DNA of 62,027 nucleotides, from positions 1-62,027 of the forward strand of contig NZ_JAIMCB010000019.1 of NCBI RefSeq assembly GCF_025499425.1, in the 5' to 3' direction. Positions 8,440 to 17,885 of the stretch are shown piece by piece. The stretch comes from Acidiferrimicrobium sp. IK. GTDB taxonomy: Bacteria > Actinomycetota > Acidimicrobiia > Acidimicrobiales > Palsa-688. Under the pieces are notes generated by a model. It saw nothing but the letters and a program-made list of their open reading frames with translations. It was not told the origin of the DNA and did not search any database. The position numbers and the translations under genes were made by a program. Positions within the stretch are counted from its first letter, which is position 1. Each line of letters starts with the position of its first letter.

Positions 8440-9372
8440 TCAGGAGCGGCGCAGCCCGGCCCGCTCCCCTCGGGCCACGAGGGTGATCGCCACCTTGCGG
8501 GAGGCCTCGTCGATCATCTCGTCACCGAGCATCACCGCGCCCACCCGGTCTCCCTCGGTGGCCTTGCGGTAGGCGTCGAGGATCTGCCACGCCCGGTCGA
8601 ACTGCGCCTGGGTCGGCGAGAACACCTCGTTTAGGATCGTGACCTGATCGGGGTGGAGGCTCCATTTGCCGTCGAACCCGAGGACCTGGGTGCGGGTGCA
8701 GTAGTCCCTGAAGCCCTCCGGGTCGCGGACCTTCACGTACGGACCGTCGATGACCTGCAACCCGGCGGCCCGGCCGGCCATGAGGATCTTCATGAACACG
8801 TAGTGGAAGTAGTCGCCGGGGTACTCGGGGATCTGCAGGCCTCCGGCGAGGGAAGGCATCCCCATCGACGCCGAGAAGTCGACCGGCCCGAGGATCAACG
8901 TCTCGAGCCGGGGCGACGCGAAGGCGATCTCCTCGACGTTGATCAAACCCTGGGCGGTCTCGATCTGCGCTTCGATGCCGATGTGGCCGACCGGGAGCCC
9001 GGAGTTGATCTCGACCTGGGTGAGCAGCAGGTCGAGGGCGACGACCTGGGCGGCGGTCTGGACCTTCGGCAGCATCACTTCGTCGAGGCGTTCGCCGGCG
9101 CCGCCGACCACCTCGATGACGTCCCCGTACGTCCACTTGGTGTCCCATGCGTTGACCCGCACGCACAGGGTGGCCTCGCCCCAGTCGAGGGTCCTGATGG
9201 CGTTGACGACCTTGGCCCGCGCCCCCTCTTTCTCCAACGGCGCGACCGCGTCCTCGAGGTCGAGGAAGAACATGTCCGCCGCCAGCCCCGGCGCCTTGGC
9301 CAGGAACTTGTCGTTGGAGCCGGGCACGGCATGGCAGGACCGGCGGGGCAGGGAACGGGTGCGCGCGGACAT
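8440..9372 (-). CDS. mcl: HpcH/HpaI-family CoA lyase (beta-methylmalyl-CoA/malyl-CoA lyase)
   Basis: The 310-residue CitE-like lyase cleaves malyl-type CoA esters. Family features include RRSCHAVPGSND at the start, MFFLDLEDAVAP with the acidic metal ligands, IEAQIETAQGLINVEEIA, ILGPVDFSASMGMPS, and the tail LGDEMIDEASRK. The tail and overall layout match the lyase I recall from Streptomyces crotonyl-CoA carboxylase/reductase clusters. It probably splits beta-methylmalyl-CoA into glyoxylate and propionyl-CoA, the last step of the ethylmalonyl-CoA route before malate formation. ATG at 9372 is chosen over a GTG 13 codons upstream because the family begins near the RRSC segment. No clear ribosome site is seen for either. 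Confidence 0.85.
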   Translation of the reverse strand: MSARTRSLPRRSCHAVPGSNDKFLAKAPGLAADMFFLDLEDAVAPLEKEGARAKVVNAIRTLDWGEATLCVRVNAWDTKWTYGDVIEVVGGAGERLDEVMLPKVQTAAQVVALDLLLTQVEINSGLPVGHIGIEAQIETAQGLINVEEIAFASPRLETLILGPVDFSASMGMPSLAGGLQIPEYPGDYFHYVFMKILMAGRAAGLQVIDGPYVKVRDPEGFRDYCTRTQVLGFDGKWSLHPDQVTILNEVFSPTQAQFDRAWQILDAYRKATEGDRVGAVMLGDEMIDEASRKVAITLVARGERAGLRRS

Positions 9373-9561
9373 GGCACGGGAGCCTACGGGGGGGCGGACG
9401 CGCCACGCCACCGCCGCCAGCCGAGCTGCCAGCCCGCCCGACTTCGCGCCGTTTGTGAGGATTCGCCGGCGCGCTTTTCCCCGACGGCGGGAGCCCCAGG
9501 GTGGTTTCCCGGTGACGGCGCGTACACTTCGTGGCTACTGGGAGGCGGAGGGAATGAACCG

Positions 9562-12354
9562 GTGGACGCGGCTTCAGTGATGCCAGAGCTGGCCCTCGGG
9601 CCCGGCGTCCGGTTGCTGGCCGTCGGGCCGGCGGCGGTCCGGGACGCCTGGGCCGGCGACATCCCCGCGCTGGTGGAGGGAGTCGACGAGGCCATCGGGG
9701 CGCTCTCCCCCCGCGACGGGGCGGTGGTGCTGGTCGCCTCCGAGGCGCTTGGCGACGACCCGGTGGCGACCGTCGAACGCCTCCTCGAGGCCCGCCCGGA
9801 GGCTGCGGTGCTCGTCGTCGACGACGGCGCCCGCAGCGACGCGGCGGCGCTGCTCGGCGCTGGAGCCCAAGACGTGCTCCAACCGGGTGAGGTGACCGGC
9901 CCCAACGCACGGACCCGGTTGGCGGCGGCCCTGGTCCGCAGGGGCCTGCTGCGGGCCGCGGAGCGCCGGGCCCGGCGCCACGAGTTGCTCAACGCCAACG
10001 CCAGCGAGGGTTACGCGGTGCTCGACGCAGAAGGGCGGATCCTCGGCGGTTCACCTTCGGGCAGTGACCGGGACCGGGTCGGGGACCTCTCCGGGAACCG
10101 GTTCCTCGAGTACGTGCTGCCCCACGACAAGCAGCGGCTGCGGACTCTCTTCGACGCGGTGGCGTCGCAGCCCGGCGCTACCGCCGAGACGGAGGCCGAG
10201 CTGCTGATCGACGGCCGGCGCAAGTGGGTCGAGGCGACGCTGTCCAACCTGAGCAACGAGGAGAGCCTGGGCGGGATCGTCGTCAACTACTGGGAGATCA
10301 CCGCCCGCAAGGAGGCGGAGCGGGCCGTCGCCCGCAACGCCGCCCTGCTCGACGCGGTCGGCCAGGCGGTCATCGCCACCGACCGGGAGGGGACGGTGCG
10401 CTACTGGAACCCGGCCGCCGCCGAGCTGTACGGCTGGAGCGCGGAGGAGGCCATCGGCCGGCGCGCCCGCGATCTGATCGGCACCGCCGGCCCCGAACAG
10501 CTGGAGGAGATCTACGCCAAGCTGGGCCACGGCCTGCCGTGGTCGGGTGAGCTGGTCCTCCAACGCCGGAACGGGAAGCGGTTCCCGGCGTGGGTCACCA
10601 ACACCCCGTTCTACGACAACAGCGGGGTCGTCGCCGGGGTAGTCGGCGTGTCGAGCGACATCACCGAGCGGCGCGAGGCGGAGGTCCGCTTCCAGACCGC
10701 GTTCGAGCAGTCGCCGATCGGCTTGGTGGTCTCCGATCTGGAGGGTCGCCCCACCTCGGTCAACCCGGCGATCTGCCGGATGCTCGGCCGCTCCCCGCAG
10801 GAGCTCGTCGGCCGGCGGTGGGTCGAGTTCGGCGCTCCCGGCGACCGACCGCTCGGGGTGGCCGTCTTGACCGGCCTGGACGACGCCACCGACACCTACA
10901 GCGAGGAGCGCCGTTACCTCCGCCCTGACGGCTCGGACGTGTGGCTGGAGGTCCATGTCACCAAAGTCCGCGACGCCCTCGGCGCCCCGCTGTACTACAT
11001 GGCCCAGATGCAGGACGTGACGGCCCGCAAGGAAGCCCAGGCGCAGCTGATCCACCAGGCCCTCCACGACGAGCTCACCGGCCTGCCCAACCGGGCGGTC
11101 CTCAACCAGCAGCTCGACGCGGCGCTCGCGGTCGGGGCGATGACGGGCCGACGCGTCGGCGTGGCGTTCATCGACTTGGACGGCTTCAAGCACGTCAACG
11201 ACGCGCTCGGCCATGTGGTCGGCGACAAGCTGCTGGTCCAAGTCGGTGACCGCCTGGCCAGCAACATCCGTCTGGGTGACACCGTGGTCCGCTTCGGCGG
11301 CGACGAGTACGTGCTCGTCTGCCAGGACGTCACCGAGGAGACGATGGTGGTCCTGACCGAGGCGGTCACCGCGGTGATGACCGCCCCGTACCTCGCCGAG
11401 GGCCGGGTCGTGGATCTCCACGCCAGCGTCGGCATAACCGTCAGCCGGGCCGACAGCACCACCGACTCGCTGCTCTCCGAGGCCGACGCCGCCATGTACC
11501 GGGCCAAGGAGCTCGGCCGCGACCGCGCCGTGGTGTTCGACGATTCGCTTCGGGACCGCTCCGCTGACCTGCTCGAGAGCGAGCAGGCGCTGCGCGCCGC
11601 GCTGGCCAACGACGAGCTGTCGGTCCACTACCAGCCGATCGTGACCCTCACCGACGGCCGGCCGGTCGGGGTGGAGGCCCTGGTGCGCTGGCACAGCGCG
11701 GACGGCAAGGTGTTCATGCCCGGGGAGTTCATCCCGGTGGCGGAGCGCAGCGGTCTGATCGTCCGCCTCGGCGCGTGGGTGCTGGAGCGGGCCGCGACCG
11801 AGGTCGCCGGGTGGAACGCCGCGGAGCCGGGCCGGCCGCCCATGTGGGTCGCGGTGAACCTCTCCGCTCGCCAGCTCGGAGACCAGGATCTGCCGTCGCT
11901 GGTCGCCGACGTGCTGCAGCGCAGCGGGCTGCCGCCGGCGCTGCTCCACCTGGAGATCACCGAGACGGTGGTCATGCAAGACGTCAACGAGTCGATCGCG
12001 GTCCTAAACGCCCTCAAGGACATCGGGGTGAAGCTGTCGATCGACGACTTCGGGACCGGGTACAGCTCGCTGGCGTACCTCCGGCAGCTGCCGGTCAACG
12101 TGTTGAAGATCGACCGGTCCTTCGTGCGCGACCTCGGTTCCGACTCCGGCGGGGCGTCGATCGTCGAGGCGGTGCTCAGCTTGGGCAAGGCGCTCGGCAT
12201 GACCTGCCTGGCGGAAGGCGTCGAGACCCCCGACCAGCACGCCGCGCTGAAAGCCCTCAGCTGCCCGCTCGGCCAGGGCTACTTGTGGAGCCGGCCGATC
12301 CCCGGCGCCGACGCCTTGCGCTGGCTGCGCTCCCAGCCGCCGCTCACGCCGTGA
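9562..12354 (+). CDS. multi-PAS GGDEF-EAL cyclic di-GMP signalling protein
   Basis: The 930-residue protein has, in order, a degenerate receiver-like domain (about 1-130, VLVVDDGARS without a clear phospho-Asp pocket), three PAS domains (about 150-510), a GGDEF domain and an EAL domain. The diguanylate cyclase signature is GGDEY (579-583), close to canonical, and RLGD five residues before it is an RxxD product-inhibition site. The phosphodiesterase half is well preserved: EAL at 705, NLSARQL, ITETVVM, IDDFGTGYSSLAYL, IDRSFV and AEGVET. The protein is predicted soluble and sensory. GTG at 9562 is preferred because GGAGGG lies 9 bases upstream. The frame stays open further upstream, but only opposite mcl. 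It converges with the DUF885 gene, overlapping by 11 bp. Net activity (making or degrading cyclic di-GMP) is uncertain. Confidence 0.92.
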   Translation: MDAASVMPELALGPGVRLLAVGPAAVRDAWAGDIPALVEGVDEAIGALSPRDGAVVLVASEALGDDPVATVERLLEARPEAAVLVVDDGARSDAAALLGAGAQDVLQPGEVTGPNARTRLAAALVRRGLLRAAERRARRHELLNANASEGYAVLDAEGRILGGSPSGSDRDRVGDLSGNRFLEYVLPHDKQRLRTLFDAVASQPGATAETEAELLIDGRRKWVEATLSNLSNEESLGGIVVNYWEITARKEAERAVARNAALLDAVGQAVIATDREGTVRYWNPAAAELYGWSAEEAIGRRARDLIGTAGPEQLEEIYAKLGHGLPWSGELVLQRRNGKRFPAWVTNTPFYDNSGVVAGVVGVSSDITERREAEVRFQTAFEQSPIGLVVSDLEGRPTSVNPAICRMLGRSPQELVGRRWVEFGAPGDRPLGVAVLTGLDDATDTYSEERRYLRPDGSDVWLEVHVTKVRDALGAPLYYMAQMQDVTARKEAQAQLIHQALHDELTGLPNRAVLNQQLDAALAVGAMTGRRVGVAFIDLDGFKHVNDALGHVVGDKLLVQVGDRLASNIRLGDTVVRFGGDEYVLVCQDVTEETMVVLTEAVTAVMTAPYLAEGRVVDLHASVGITVSRADSTTDSLLSEADAAMYRAKELGRDRAVVFDDSLRDRSADLLESEQALRAALANDELSVHYQPIVTLTDGRPVGVEALVRWHSADGKVFMPGEFIPVAERSGLIVRLGAWVLERAATEVAGWNAAEPGRPPMWVAVNLSARQLGDQDLPSLVADVLQRSGLPPALLHLEITETVVMQDVNESIAVLNALKDIGVKLSIDDFGTGYSSLAYLRQLPVNVLKIDRSFVRDLGSDSGGASIVEAVLSLGKALGMTCLAEGVETPDQHAALKALSCPLGQGYLWSRPIPGADALRWLRSQPPLTP

Positions 12355-13528
12355 GATCCGCGGGGATCAGCTGCTCGCTGATCAGCCGGGCGAAGCGGGC
12401 CGGGTCGCCGGCCACGAACCGCCGACACAGGGCCACTCCCTCGATGTAGCAGTACACATACGCCCGCCACGTCGGGTCCATCAAGAACTCGACGGCCTTG
12501 TCGGCTCGGGCTTTGGTGGTCAGCGACCACCGGGCGATGTAGTCCGAGGCCTCGTCCGCGGTGGTGCCCCGGTCGTGGAGCATGATCGCCGCGTTGCCGC
12601 GGACCGCGCCGAGCACCTCGCCGGCCTCCCCCACCTCCGCCACGGTGTCGGCGTCGTAGGGGATCCCTAAGGGGTGGAGGTGGGCGGCGAGAACCGCCTC
12701 GGGCCGCCGGCCGGCGATGACCTCGAGGCCGAGGTCGGCGAGCCCCTCGGCCAGGAGGCACTGCGGAGTGCCCACCAAGAAGACCGACTCCTCAAGCTGG
12801 TGGCGGCCCCGGACCAGGCCCACCTCTTTGCGGGTGTGCTCGGTGTGATGCCCGGGATAGGCCTCGTGGGCCACGAGATGGCCGAGCGAGGTGGACAGCA
12901 CCGGCAGGTCGGTGTTGATCGCAACCCTGCTTCGCAGGCCGCCCAGGTAGTAGTTGAAACCCGACCAGGGCTGGCCGGTGACCAGCTCGAAGTCGACGTG
13001 CTCGCCTTCGGGGAGGCCGAATAGCCGGTCGGTGCGCTCCCGGAAGTCCTCCGCCAGCGAGACCACCGCTTGTTGCAGCCGTTCGGCGGGAACCACCTGC
13101 GCCTCCCTCCACGCCACGTACCGCTCGGCCACCGCCCCGGTGCCGGGCAGCGCGGCGTCGAGCCGGCGGTGGGCGGCGGCCAGCTCGTCCTCCTCGACGT
13201 AGCGGGGCCGGACACCGTACGCCGCCTCCACCTCGTCGAGATACCCGAGGGGTTCGCCGGCGAGGATCCGGGCGGTGGTGTGCACGCCGCGGGCCTGCGC
13301 CTCCAGCCACCGCCGGCGCGGCCCGTCGAGGGACCGGTCGCCTCGCAGGTCCGCCACCAGCCGCGACGCCTGCCCGACCAGCGCGGCCGGCGACTCGGGC
13401 GCTCCGGCCGCCGCCTGGGCGGCGATCTCCGGCGGCCCGTAGTACGCGTCGACCATCCCGTCGATGTGGCGGCCGACGGCCAGCCCCAGTCGGATGTAGC
13501 GCTCCACCAGCTCCTCGGCGGTGCTCAT
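12344..13528 (-). CDS. DUF885-like putative zinc metallopeptidase
   Basis: The 394-residue mostly helical protein carries HEAYPGHH at 221-228, the HExxxGHH-type signature of DUF885 proteins, which are believed to be gluzincin-like metallopeptidases. A conserved glutamate in LLAEGLADLG some 30 residues later could be the third ligand. No signal peptide is seen, so it is probably cytoplasmic. It is the last gene of the fumC operon and its ATG overlaps the eIF-2B-like stop codon (ATGA), showing translational coupling. It is shorter than the usual 550-600 residue DUF885 proteins and represents the compact form. The substrate is unknown. Confidence 0.75.
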   Translation of the reverse strand: MSTAEELVERYIRLGLAVGRHIDGMVDAYYGPPEIAAQAAAGAPESPAALVGQASRLVADLRGDRSLDGPRRRWLEAQARGVHTTARILAGEPLGYLDEVEAAYGVRPRYVEEDELAAAHRRLDAALPGTGAVAERYVAWREAQVVPAERLQQAVVSLAEDFRERTDRLFGLPEGEHVDFELVTGQPWSGFNYYLGGLRSRVAINTDLPVLSTSLGHLVAHEAYPGHHTEHTRKEVGLVRGRHQLEESVFLVGTPQCLLAEGLADLGLEVIAGRRPEAVLAAHLHPLGIPYDADTVAEVGEAGEVLGAVRGNAAIMLHDRGTTADEASDYIARWSLTTKARADKAVEFLMDPTWRAYVYCYIEGVALCRRFVAGDPARFARLISEQLIPADLTA

Positions 13529-14331
13529 CGGGGATCGCGGAGGAGCTCAGCGACCGGAGGGGCGTCGGAGCTGCGCAGCGCAGCGTCGACCTCGCTCAGG
13601 CCGCCGGGGCCGGCCACCACGCTTAGGAGCGAGGCGGGGACCATCTCGGTGTCGCGCTCCCACGGCTCGAGGCCGCCGGCGTCGACACGCGACAGCAGGG
13701 TGTCCCAGAGGCGGCCCGGCAGTACCGTGCCGACAGGGGTGACCGCCCACACCGGGATCCCTGCGGCGACCGCTACCGCCGCCGCGGCGTGACTCCCGGC
13801 AGTGGCGAGGATCCCGCTCGGGCCGGCGGCGTGCGCCTCGATGAGCACCACTCCCGTCACCGCCGCCGCGGCGGCGACGCCGGCGTCGGGGATCACCGTC
13901 GCCTCCGTGCCGCTCTCCACCAGCCGGCGGGCCAGCACCGAGCCTTCGCCTCCGGCGTCGACGACGAGCACCTCGACGTCGCCCCTCCGGCGCAGCGCGG
14001 AGGCCGCAGTGTCGGGCCAGCCGATGATCACAACCGTGGCCTCCTCGGGCAGCTCGTCGACCAGCACCCGGCCGGTGCGGTCCCGGTCCAAGGCGCTGAT
14101 CGCCTCGCGGGCCGCCGCATCGGGGTCGTCGGAGCCGAGCATCCGCGCCGACAGCCACCACACCGGCCCGGAGGTGAGGTGGCGACCGATGAGCCGCCGG
14201 CACGCCGGCACCAGCCCGGCGGGCTCCTCCATGGCCACCTCGGCCAGGGCGCCGGCGGCCTCACGCGCCACCAGCGACGGGTCGGCGCCCGACGCCCGGG
14301 CGACGTAGCGCAACCGCTCGATGGGGTGCAT
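13525..14331 (-). CDS. eIF-2B alpha/beta/delta-like protein
   Basis: The 268-residue protein has a helical N-terminal region (HPIERLRYVARASGADP) and a Rossmann-like C-terminal half with VIPDAGVAAAAA, VLIEAHAAGPSGI and GIPVWAVTP. These correspond to the sugar-phosphate/nucleotide pocket of the eIF-2B / ribose-1,5-bisphosphate isomerase / MtnA superfamily. In bacteria such proteins are usually metabolic isomerases rather than translation factors. The Cys and Asp pair used by MtnA is not obvious, so the reaction is unclear. ATG at 14331 overlaps the preceding stop by one base (TGATG), and its own stop overlaps the DUF885 start. Some residues upstream in the same frame are just an open extension opposite the membrane protein. 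Confidence 0.6.
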   Translation of the reverse strand: MHPIERLRYVARASGADPSLVAREAAGALAEVAMEEPAGLVPACRRLIGRHLTSGPVWWLSARMLGSDDPDAAAREAISALDRDRTGRVLVDELPEEATVVIIGWPDTAASALRRRGDVEVLVVDAGGEGSVLARRLVESGTEATVIPDAGVAAAAAVTGVVLIEAHAAGPSGILATAGSHAAAAVAVAAGIPVWAVTPVGTVLPGRLWDTLLSRVDAGGLEPWERDTEMVPASLLSVVAGPGGLSEVDAALRSSDAPPVAELLRDPR

Positions 14332-14825
14332 CAGGCGCCCGGCTTGAAGATCATCAGGTAGACCACCACCAGCACCACGACGTTGAACGCGCCCCACCCG
14401 AGGGAGATCCGCGTAGCCAGGGCGTCGAGCTGGGCGACCTGCGGGGGTCGCTCGTTCTCGGTGAGGACGGTGACTTTCGACAGCTCCTCGGCCAGCGTTG
14501 CGTACCGCTTCCGAGCCGGGCGGATGAGCCCGTGCAGCAGGCCGAGGTCGACCGCGTACAGGCCGAGCGCGGCGCCGACCCAGGCCTGCCCGAAGCCGTA
14601 GGTCGACTTGCTGGCGCCGATGGCGGCCATCCCGAACAGGAACGCGCCGTAGATCAGCAGCTCGGCCAGCTGGGTGACCTGCGCGTTGACCTCCAGCACA
14701 GCCACGCTGTCAGGGCCGCGCCGGCTGGCCAGCGCCAGAGTCAGCCCGTTGTAGGCCAGCCCACCGAACCCGCCGATCACGCAGATCAGGTGGAGCATGA
14801 CGAGGATGTTGTAGCCGGTGCCCAT
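14331..14825 (-). CDS. small integral membrane protein (DUF2269-like)
   Basis: The 164-residue protein has four predicted transmembrane helices: an N-terminal one (YNILVMLHLICVIGGFGGLA), two central ones around LLIYGAFLFGMAAIGA and AWVGAALGLYAVDLGLLHGL, and a C-terminal one (AFNVVVLVVVYLMIFKP). A basic loop RPARKRY and a cytoplasmic stretch lie between the last two. It resembles small DUF2269-type membrane proteins of unknown function. It starts 26 bp after fumC and its stop overlaps the next start, so it belongs to the fumC operon. No specific function can be assigned. Confidence 0.7.
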   Translation of the reverse strand: MGTGYNILVMLHLICVIGGFGGLAYNGLTLALASRRGPDSVAVLEVNAQVTQLAELLIYGAFLFGMAAIGASKSTYGFGQAWVGAALGLYAVDLGLLHGLIRPARKRYATLAEELSKVTVLTENERPPQVAQLDALATRISLGWGAFNVVVLVVVYLMIFKPGA

Positions 14826-14851
14826 CGGATGCCGACCGTACCCCGAGCCGG

Positions 14852-16285
14852 CTACTTGACGATGCCGCCCTTGGTCATGGCCATCACGTCGAGCGCCCGG
14901 TCGACCTCTTCCTCGGTCATCAGCCCCCGCTCGAGGACGACGGTGCGGAGGTCCTTGCCCTCCTTCATCGAGGCTTTGATGACCTTGGCGGCCTCCTCGT
15001 AGCCGATGTAGGGGTTGAGGGAGGTGCCGATCGACGGTGAGGAAAGGGCGTATTCCCGGCACCGCTCGACGTCGGCCTCGATCCCCGCGATGCACTTGTC
15101 GGCGAACACGCGGCTGACCGCGCTCAACAGGCGGATCGACTCGAGCAGGTTGCGGGCGATCACCGGCAACATCACGTTCAGCTCGAGGTTGCCGGCGGCG
15201 CCACCGAAAGCCACCGCCGCGTCGTTGCCGATGACCTGGGCGACGACCTGCGACACCGCCTCAGGGATGACCGGGTTGACCTTGCCGGGCATGATCGACG
15301 AGCCGGGCTGCAGGTCGGGGATGCGGATCTCCGCCAGGCCGGTACGGGGACCGCTGCCCATCCAGCGCAAGTCGGTGGCGCACTTGTAGAGCGACACCGC
15401 GATGGTGCGCAAGACGCCGGACGCCTCTACCAGGGCGTCGCGGGCGCCCTGGGCCTCGAAGTGGTCGCGCGCCTCGCTCAGAGGCAGGTCGCTGTCGGTG
15501 GCCAGCCGCTTGATCACCCCGCGGGCGAAGCCCTTGGGTGCGTTGATGCCGGTGCCCACTGCGGTGCCGCCGAGCGGCAGCTCTCCGATGCGGGGCAGGG
15601 CGGCCTGGAGCCGCTCGATGCCGTGCTCGACCGCCGCCGCGTACCCACCGAACTCCTGGCCGAGGGTCACCGGGGTGGCGTCCATGAGGTGGGTTCGTCC
15701 GGACTTCACGACGGTCTTCCAGGCCCGGGACTTCTTGCGCAGCGCCTTGGCCAGGTGGTCGAGGGCGGGGATCAGGCTGTCGGTGATCTCGGTGGTGGCC
15801 GCCACGTGGATGGCGCTAGGGAACATGTCGTTGGACGACTGCGACGCGTTGACATGGTCGTTCGGGTGCACCTTCACCCCGGCGCCGTCGCCTCTGCCCT
15901 CGAGGCGCTCGGTGGCCAAGGTGGCGAGGACCTCGTTCATGTTCATGTTGGTCGAGGTCCCCGAACCGGTCTGGTACACGTCGATCGGGAACTCCCCGTC
16001 CCATGCCCCGGAAGCGACCTCGGCGGCGACCTCGGCGATGGCAGCAGCGATGGCCTTGTCGACGGTCTTCAAGCGGGCGTTCTCCAGCGCGGCGGCCCCT
16101 TTCAGCCGGGCCAGGGCGGCGATCAGAGACCGTTCGACGGTCGTCCCCGAGATTGGGAAGTTCTCCACCGCCCGCTGCGTCTGCGCCTGCCACCTGGCCG
16201 CCACAGGCACCCGCACCTCGCCCATCGAGTCGTGCTCGATGCGGTAGCCGCCGTCGTCCGTCGCGTTCACACGCCCATCGCTCAT
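14852..16285 (-). CDS. fumC: class II fumarate hydratase
   Basis: The 477-residue protein is the iron-independent fumarase of the citric acid cycle, interconverting fumarate and malate as a homotetramer. Clear family features are [54 protein letters not shown] and the superfamily signature [11 protein letters not shown]. The length is normal. It is the first gene of a minus-strand operon that continues through a membrane protein, an eIF-2B-like protein and a DUF885 protein with short or overlapping junctions. Malate produced here also connects to the glyoxylate released by the nearby methylmalyl-CoA lyase, though that link is metabolic, not genetic. Confidence 0.97.
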   Translation of the reverse strand: MSDGRVNATDDGGYRIEHDSMGEVRVPVAARWQAQTQRAVENFPISGTTVERSLIAALARLKGAAALENARLKTVDKAIAAAIAEVAAEVASGAWDGEFPIDVYQTGSGTSTNMNMNEVLATLATERLEGRGDGAGVKVHPNDHVNASQSSNDMFPSAIHVAATTEITDSLIPALDHLAKALRKKSRAWKTVVKSGRTHLMDATPVTLGQEFGGYAAAVEHGIERLQAALPRIGELPLGGTAVGTGINAPKGFARGVIKRLATDSDLPLSEARDHFEAQGARDALVEASGVLRTIAVSLYKCATDLRWMGSGPRTGLAEIRIPDLQPGSSIMPGKVNPVIPEAVSQVVAQVIGNDAAVAFGGAAGNLELNVMLPVIARNLLESIRLLSAVSRVFADKCIAGIEADVERCREYALSSPSIGTSLNPYIGYEEAAKVIKASMKEGKDLRTVVLERGLMTEEEVDRALDVMAMTKGGIVK

Positions 16286-16421
16286 GCCCGGGACGGTAGC
16301 GCCGCTTGCGTCGGCGGTTCACGACCGCGGCCGGCGCCGGCCCTCGACCGTGACGCGGGGGCGCTAAAGCGACAGCCGCGACGACCCGATACCAGAGGGG
16401 TGGATGTGACTGCTGAGGGTG

Positions 16422-16450
16422 TTGAGGCTAGTGTTACCGGCGACTATCGG
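16422..16450 (+). promoter_or_regulatory. candidate sigma-70-type promoter of the NlpC/P60 gene
   Basis: TTGAGG (16422-16427) and TATCGG (16445-16450) are separated by 17 bases and lie 56 bases upstream of the GTG start. The fit to consensus is moderate. The rest of the 221-base region between fumC and this gene shows no other clear element. I looked for a cyclic di-AMP riboswitch, common before such hydrolases, and did not find its conserved core. Confidence 0.35.
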
Positions 16451-16506
16451 TGCCGAACGCCTAGCGCCGCCCATCGGGTGGTGCCGGCCGGGAGCCAGGA
16501 GCCGCG

Positions 16507-17862
16507 GTGAGCGCAGCGCCAACAGCCAGCAGCGCCGGGCGGCGAGCGGCGATGGCCGCCGCCGTGGTCGCGGCCGCGCTCAGCGCCGGGCTGGCCCCCG
16601 CAGCCGCCGCGTCCCCGGCCGCCTCGTCGGTTGCGCCGTCGGCCGGTGACCCGTCGTTGGCCGACGCAGAGGCCCAGGCGAGCGAGCTGGCCACCAAGAT
16701 CAGGGTGGAGGGCCAGCAGATCGACCAGCTCTCCGAGCAGGCCGACGCTGCCACTATCCATCTCGGTCAGGTGCGCTCGTCGCTGGCCTCGACCCAGGCG
16801 CGCGCCGCCACTACCGACAAGGAGCTGGCCGCGGCCCGGGCTCTGCTCATCGAGCAGGCCCTCGACGCGTACACCAACGGCGGCCACAGTGGCCTGGCCC
16901 CGGTGTCGGCCGGCGACGACGCCGCCGACCCCAGCCTGATCGGCGCCTATGGGGAGATCATCGCCGGGAGCCAGCGCGACGCCATCACCGCCTACCGGAC
17001 CCTCCGCCACGAGCAGACCCTGCAGCAAGCGCAACTCACCGCCGCCCTCGCCGAAGCCCAAAACGCGGCCGCTCAACTGGCCTCCGACCGGAACGCGGCG
17101 ACCGCCGCCGCGGCTGGGGAGCAGACCACCCTCGCCGGCATCCAGGGCCACATGGCGGTCCTCGTCGCCGCCGCCGAGGCCGCGCAGGCCCAGGCCGCCG
17201 CCCAGCAGGAAAAGGCCACGCTGGCGGCGCAGGGCCAGCTGCCGCCACCCGCGCCCGCGGTGGTCACCGCCGCGCCCGGCCCCTCCACCTCGCCCGGCCC
17301 CTCCACCTCCCCCCCGCCAGGAAGCTCCGCCGGTCACGCCGCCCAGCCCGCTCCCTCCCTCGACAGTCCCACCGTCCCGACCCCAGCGACGACGCAGCCC
17401 ACCCACCCGACGGTCCATCCCACCCCGAGCGTGCCCGCCCCGACCGTGCCGACGCCGACCACCCCGACGACGGTGGCGGTGACCCCGCCCCCGCCGAGCG
17501 CCTCGCAGGCCCAGACGGCCATCGCCTACGCCCGGGCCCAGCTCGGCGCCCCCTACGTGTGGGCCGGGGCCGGCCCCTACGCGTCCGGTTTCGACTGCTC
17601 GGGCCTGGTGATGCGGGCCTACCAGGCGGCCGGAGTCTCCTTCCCGCACCTGGCCCAGGACCAATACGACATGACCGCCCGGGTGGCGATCGGCCAGCTG
17701 CAGCCGGGCGACCTGGTGTTCTTCGGCACCCCGGACAACGTCGGGCACGTGGGGATCTACGTCGGCGGCGGCGACATGATCGACGCGCCGTCAACCGGCC
17801 AGGTGGTCAGGGTGGAGAGCATCTACTGGAGCGATCTCCTGAGCGGCGGCCGGGTCAGCTGA
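16507..17862 (+). CDS. secreted NlpC/P60 peptidoglycan endopeptidase with coiled-coil region
   Basis: The 451-residue exported protein resembles the RipA type of cell-wall hydrolase. A signal peptide (GRRAAMAAAVVAAALSAGLA) is followed by an Ala/Gln-rich coiled coil (about 55-240) and a Pro/Thr-rich linker (about 245-335). A C-terminal NlpC/P60 domain has catalytic Cys364 in FDCSGLVM and His414 in VGHVGIYVG. Such enzymes cut the D-Glu to diaminopimelate bond in stem peptides during division or growth, with the coiled coil often restraining activity. The start is GTG at 16507, 5 bases after CAGGAG. The gene stands alone behind its own likely promoter. Confidence 0.92.
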   Translation: MSAAPTASSAGRRAAMAAAVVAAALSAGLAPAAAASPAASSVAPSAGDPSLADAEAQASELATKIRVEGQQIDQLSEQADAATIHLGQVRSSLASTQARAATTDKELAAARALLIEQALDAYTNGGHSGLAPVSAGDDAADPSLIGAYGEIIAGSQRDAITAYRTLRHEQTLQQAQLTAALAEAQNAAAQLASDRNAATAAAAGEQTTLAGIQGHMAVLVAAAEAAQAQAAAQQEKATLAAQGQLPPPAPAVVTAAPGPSTSPGPSTSPPPGSSAGHAAQPAPSLDSPTVPTPATTQPTHPTVHPTPSVPAPTVPTPTTPTTVAVTPPPPSASQAQTAIAYARAQLGAPYVWAGAGPYASGFDCSGLVMRAYQAAGVSFPHLAQDQYDMTARVAIGQLQPGDLVFFGTPDNVGHVGIYVGGGDMIDAPSTGQVVRVESIYWSDLLSGGRVS

Positions 17863-17885
17863 CCGCCAGTGGTAAGGATGCGGTC

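Noticed and set aside
8653..9561. N-terminal extension of the PAS-GGDEF-EAL protein by about 300 codons
   Set aside because: The extra region lies opposite mcl and has no domain similarity. GTG at 9562 with GGAGGG at 9 bases is a better start.
16286..16506. Cyclic di-AMP (ydaO) riboswitch before the NlpC/P60 gene
   Set aside because: Such riboswitches are common before cell-wall hydrolase genes, but the conserved core segments were not found.
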